Part shown: piece by piece, positions 60,901-64,000 of the stretch
Layout: every line of letters starts with the position of its first letter
Numbering within the stretch: the first letter of the stretch is position 1
Origin: Apostichopus japonicus
Taxonomy: Eukaryota > Echinodermata > Holothuroidea > Aspidochirotida > Stichopodidae
DNA: 64,000 nt
Assembly (NCBI RefSeq): GCF_037975245.1
Contig: NC_092573.1
Coordinates: forward strand, 19,374,265-19,438,264
Direction: 5' to 3'
The notes under the pieces: generated by a model
The model's input: the letters and a program-made list of their open reading frames with translations, nothing else
Told to the model about the DNA's origin: nothing
The model's database searches: none
Made by a program: the position numbers and the translations under genes

Positions 60901-63271
60901 TAAACTCTTAATGCTATCTACTAAATAAAGATTTACGATTACTCACTGTTGGAATAAAGAATTTACTCGGGAGGAGACTTAATTTCTCACTTGCTCATGG
61001 TTGTGTAGTTAAGTTTGTGTTGAATACTAAGACTGCTCACTCTTTGGTTCTGTCAAGTTAATCTAGTTGGTCACTATGCATTTAACAAATTAGATTAATG
61101 GTAAGGTATTGCGGCTCGTTTGCAGACTCATTTCTCACGTATCTCTCCCTGGTCCAACCATTCAATGAACCGAGGAGCTTTACGAGACATCTCCACTCTT
61201 TCCTGGTTTCTCACATGCGCTGTGTTGAAACTGTTGACTTTCAGCGAGCGTTGCAACACCAACAACCACTTGGAGATTGTTTTTATTGGTAGATGATGAT
61301 AATGAAGAGAAGTATTATTAGTTTGAAATGAAAATTCATATCAGATTTCTAATACTGCTGTGTAGCCCACGGCCAATGTCGATGCTGTGAGGTTTGCACA
61401 CAATGTCTTCAGTGATGATGACAATTAAGGCATATCGCAGACAGATGAAATGATCCTGTGTCAAAATATACTTTACCATATGTTTGAGCACTAACACACG
61501 CAGCGTCCAACAGGTCCTGAGTATCCGGTCTATCAACACAAGGAGGGCATTCACCTTAAAAGAAGATAGAAGAAGATTGTGCAAACACGTAATCACAAAG
61601 AATGGTTCCGTGACAAGTGAGCTTCATAATTCGTGAATGAAATCACTCCTAGAAAAGACTGATCACTTCGAACACTTTCAATCGAATTCTCACATGTTTG
61701 CAGTTAAGAGTTTATTAAATATTTGGGTTAACTTTACACCGAGGGGTAGCAGTTTACATCGATCATTATCAAAATGTTTAGCTTTGATGACAGAATGATA
61801 TTCTAAGCACTCTTCATTTGCAACGCTTTTAGTATTAGAATAATCTTGTTGGTTCAATTGATCGATTCAGCTCTAAAGGTGGCATTAAAAATAGATCCCC
61901 ACACTAATTGAACAGGGCGACAAAATGTGTGTAAGTATAGGGGACTACCATATAGAAATTCATGACTTCCTAGTATAGAATGTGACATGAAGAGACTGAA
62001 GAGAGGGACATGAAGGGAGGGCCATTTCAAGTGTTGCAAGCATGTTGTCACAAAAATGGTCAGAAAGCTAAATAAAATTCAGTCTTAAACATATATTTTT
62101 GTCTATATTTGTTTACTTTTCTCAGTTTAATCAAGTCCTGCTTCTGGAAAATTATTATTATTTTTTTTTTAAAGGATTATTGTGACCTACAAAATTGAGA
62201 AATATAGCACCATTTTGCATCTGAGCATTACTTAACTTCAAAACAAAATATGTCAATGGGGAGGGGGACACCCACTCCACTTAAACACCTCTCCCATGAC
62301 GGCGATCACTTTGTTAGTAACATATCAATGAATAATGGGCCGGTCTAGGTAAAAAATGCCCGGGCCGGTTTTAATACCCATTCCGCTCTTGCATGTTGTG
62401 GAGTATTGCCCCAATATTGTTTCTTTGCTTGTAGGTACCATTATTGTACAAGTTGGATTATACAATGGAAGTATGCACATCTCGTAATTAAGCTACCAAC
62501 TATGTTAACGACGTGAATTGTATTTTTCAAGTAGACATAGAAGAGATCGTGGTACATCATAATGAAGCATATTGTTCCAGTTTTTCTTATTACTTAATGT
62601 GCTTGCGTTACAAGTCATGATAAAAAGAAGTGTAACAAAATGTAGTCTAAAAAAATTGTTTTGATTACGGGATGAACATTTACTCCCAGAAGGTATCTTT
62701 ATCTAGGTAATAAACTGATGTCATGGTATAGGACTTTTCGCGAGAACTATATTCGAGGTACATGCAGACAACCCCCCACCCTTTCCCCTCCCGTGCCCGC
62801 CTCCATCATTACAGATGTAACCGGAGAAATTACTTTCATGGAATATAATCCCTGAATGATACAAACATTTTATAATATTTTAAATTGTGTGTTATTATAT
62901 TTTAAATTGTAAGAGATTATAATGACTTGAAAGGTTCGCATCAGGATTGTGCCGATTAAACTGAGCCCATTAGAAACACAATGGACAATTCATAGAATCG
63001 ATGTACCTCCCCACAACCGGACTAATTACCCACTAGAGTAGAAAATTACGTTGGAATGGCTTTAACCTGTCGGTTAGGATAGTCAGTGGATCCCATGAGG
63101 ATGTTTCATAGGCCTAGTGTCACACGAGGGGTACAAACCTGACTTTTACATCACACATGAAATAAATTTCCATCAGCTCAGCCTTTATGACATGGATCGA
63201 CTTACCTGAAATACAAGAACATGGGTCATCGTTACATCGTTCTTCTGTATAGAATTGTATGCACTCCTCAT
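51821..63271 (-). CDS. complement C3/C4/C5-like gene, 3' part (C-terminal anchor region and C345C/NTR domain)
   Basis: Five minus-strand exons at 63206-63271, 61477-61554, 55785-55854, 52861-53011 and 51821-51935 read as one protein end, with matching phases at every junction I can test (exon 1 to 2, 3 to 4, 4 to 5). Exon 2 ends in phase 1 but exon 3 starts in phase 0, so one linking exon between 55.9 and 61.5 kb is missing from my model. The first two exons give the cysteine cluster that precedes and opens the C345C domain of C3/C4/C5. The last two give the domain core and end (CRCPDLRL, QYLFIG, YVIDNNS). The domain recruits partner proteases or convertase components in complement proteins. 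The thioester and macroglobulin parts must lie beyond 64000. Another NTR-domain protein is a weaker alternative. Confidence 0.78.
52861..53011 (-). CDS. complement-like gene, core of C345C domain
   Basis: A 151-bp exon between acceptor TTTCGATTCCATAG and donor GTGAGT. It carries REFWFSSACRCPDL and LRQYLFIGSN, the most diagnostic part of an NTR/C345C domain (W...C.CP.L...YL..G). Phase 1 in, phase 2 out. Confidence 0.85.
53512..54830 (+). pseudogene. L1/Tx1-like reverse-transcriptase relic
   Basis: It lies antisense inside an intron of the complement-like gene. Recognisable pieces: FKDNKSPGSDGLTAEFYK near 53610-53665, KNYRPISLLNVDYKI near 53800, a shifted GVRQ-SPYNFILCAE block near 54090, and ILQYADDTTLFLEG near 54210 with the catalytic YADD. 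A connecting stretch follows to 54830 (LIWSGKPDKVKHY-type). At least three frameshifts and a stop at 53919 make it inactive. No endonuclease was seen, so it is 5'-truncated. Confidence 0.85.
55785..55854 (-). CDS. complement-like gene, middle of C345C domain
   Basis: A 70-bp exon after acceptor GTATCATTTGCAG and before donor GTAATT. It reads VTNIRQVGGCKVVNATILDP and joins the next exon in frame. Only this frame is open. Includes an N-glycosylation sequon (NAT). Confidence 0.65.
56094..56245. repeat. outlying satellite monomers
   Basis: Two diverged copies of the 70-bp satellite stand apart from the main array, separated from it by ~460 bp of unrelated sequence. Confidence 0.8.
56706..59845. 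repeat. 70-bp satellite array, about 45 monomers
   Basis: Head-to-tail monomers of about 70 bp share ATTCTGATGACTCAACCACT, GTAATGGATCTGAGACCATA and GACAAATTAAGTCGTA. Variants differ by 1-4 bp indels (ACTAGCAG versus ACTATAGCAG) and substitutions. Longer blocks repeat: the variant series at 57330-57540 returns at 59080-59290, and a third similar series sits near 56950-57080, so higher-order units exist. The array lies in an intron of the complement-like gene. Confidence 0.95.
59846..61476. other. intronic stretch, nothing else recognised
   Basis: Intron of the complement-like gene. About 60620-60960 is a degenerate low-complexity run of GCTCAC/GTGAGAAGTTGC words. The missing linking exon of the C345C domain could lie here, but I could not identify it. 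Confidence 0.35.
61477..61554 (-). CDS. complement-like gene, start of C345C domain
   Basis: A 78-bp exon with acceptor ATCTTCTTTTAAG and donor GTAAAG. It encodes ECPPCVDRPDTQDLLDAAC followed by VSAQTY, typical of the first strand and helix of an NTR fold. Phase 1 at both ends. Confidence 0.75.
61555..63205. other. intron of the complement-like gene
   Basis: Bounded by GTAAGT at 63205 and the acceptor ending at 61555 (minus strand). No repeats or other genes recognised apart from AT-rich and one C-rich run near 62769-62800. Confidence 0.5.
63206..63271 (-). CDS. complement-like gene, exon with CxC cluster
   Basis: A 66-bp exon between acceptor CCTTTTATAG and donor GTAAGT. It reads EECIQFYTEERCNDDPCSCI, and its last base joins the next exon to give SGECPPC. 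The spacing matches the C-terminal CRDELCRCAEENC-type segment of C3-family alpha chains. Confidence 0.78.
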
Positions 63272-64000
63272 CTATAAAAGGACAGATTGAAAAGATCATA
63301 AAAACAATTATGAAAACTCACTTCGAAACTAATGTGTGATGTTAAGGTATGCATATATGATATGATCTAGATGCTGTTTATTGCATAAGTTGCCAGTTTA
63401 AGCATGGTCAAACGTTTAATAGCGAACATGCTTTGCGCAGGCTCTGAAACTGAACAATTCATTATCATTATTCAATGCTGTAGCCTAATTCAAGACCTCT
63501 ATAGAACTCTTGGAGACGTTTGAATAATTTGTGTAACAGCTGCAACGGACATTGCAAAGTTACACCTGTGATGTCATATACGATCTGGAGTAATGATATG
63601 AATTAATAGCATTCGATATGCAGATGATATGATTCGCGGCCTAAAAACATAAGACATTAAATGTGTTTTTTGGAGTATATGTCTACATAACTCACATTTG
63701 CAAGGGAACCAATGTTCAAACACACGGTTAACTTAGCCGAGTTTGTGCATGTGCGTCATTACGATTTTTACAAAATGCAGGCCTATACTTCTCTATACAT
63801 CAGAACGCTATACATTAACCTGCATATATCCGTATATAAAGGCGGGTCACTTACACGGCACAATATGGAAGGACCTTTGGTTACATTTTATGAACACAAT
63901 GATGTATATAAGGACAAAGATAGTTCCTTCTTTTTGCTAAGAGTATTTGGCAGTATCGTTCGGAAATAAAGGAAACATTTACTGAATTGGATTTGAACGT
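63272..64000. other. upstream intron of the complement-like gene, to window end
   Basis: No further exon recognised on the minus strand. The plus-strand frame at 63712-63969 has no family resemblance and I do not call it. Confidence 0.4.

Overview
This window looks like AT-rich nuclear DNA from a marine invertebrate animal. The evidence is GT-AG introns, polyadenylation signals, tRNA-derived SINE-like sequence, non-LTR retrotransposons, hAT-like MITEs, long (TA)n and poly(G) tracts, and secreted metazoan protein families. A complement C3/C4/C5-like gene end, a TGF-beta ligand, a cystine-knot hormone-like protein and a serpin would suit an invertebrate deuterostome such as an echinoderm. I cannot name the species, and that placement is inference.

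Layout. At 2.3-3.9 kb (minus) there is a small multi-exon gene for an unrecognised membrane protein. At 6.7-7.6 kb is a diverged tandem repeat carrying evenly spaced ATTAATATTCAT-like motifs. A 206-residue secreted cystine-knot protein follows at 8.8-9.4 kb (plus), and a two-exon TGF-beta/BMP-like ligand at 12.9-18.2 kb (plus) that lacks the usual inter-chain cysteine. The TGF-beta intron holds a composite hAT-like element with 5-bp target duplications. A second, inverted copy lies at 20.9-22.9 kb, and a related copy that lacks one nested insertion lies at 35.0 kb. From 25.8 to 29.7 kb are two fold-back or G-rich repeat structures. An apparently intact two-ORF CR1/L2-type non-LTR retrotransposon occupies 30.0-34.3 kb (minus). 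Next to it is a perfect 175-bp palindrome containing a hammerhead-ribozyme-like motif on both strands. From 36.5 to 42.0 kb come a 160-bp tandem repeat and a decayed LINE (plus) that carries a hAT-like insertion. A serpin with an uninterrupted coding exon lies at 42.5-43.7 kb (minus), with a promoter and 5'UTR exon candidate near 44.7-44.8 kb.

From 46.6 to 50.5 kb there is a 3.2-kb inverted repeat. One arm received a 165-bp retroposon whose 5' end is U2 snRNA; the other arm still shows the empty site. From 51.8 kb to the window end (minus) lie five exons for the cysteine-rich C-terminus and C345C/NTR domain of a complement C3/C4/C5-like protein. One linking exon was not found, and the gene's 5' part lies beyond position 64000. 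Its introns hold an L1/Tx1-like RT relic and a 3.1-kb array of 70-bp satellite monomers.

The host genes do not form an operon. What they share is that most encode secreted or protease-related signalling and defence proteins. Most of the rest is mobile DNA in nested layers, and several insertions can be ordered in time because empty sites survive inside the window. Function calls come from reading translations by eye; no database search was run.
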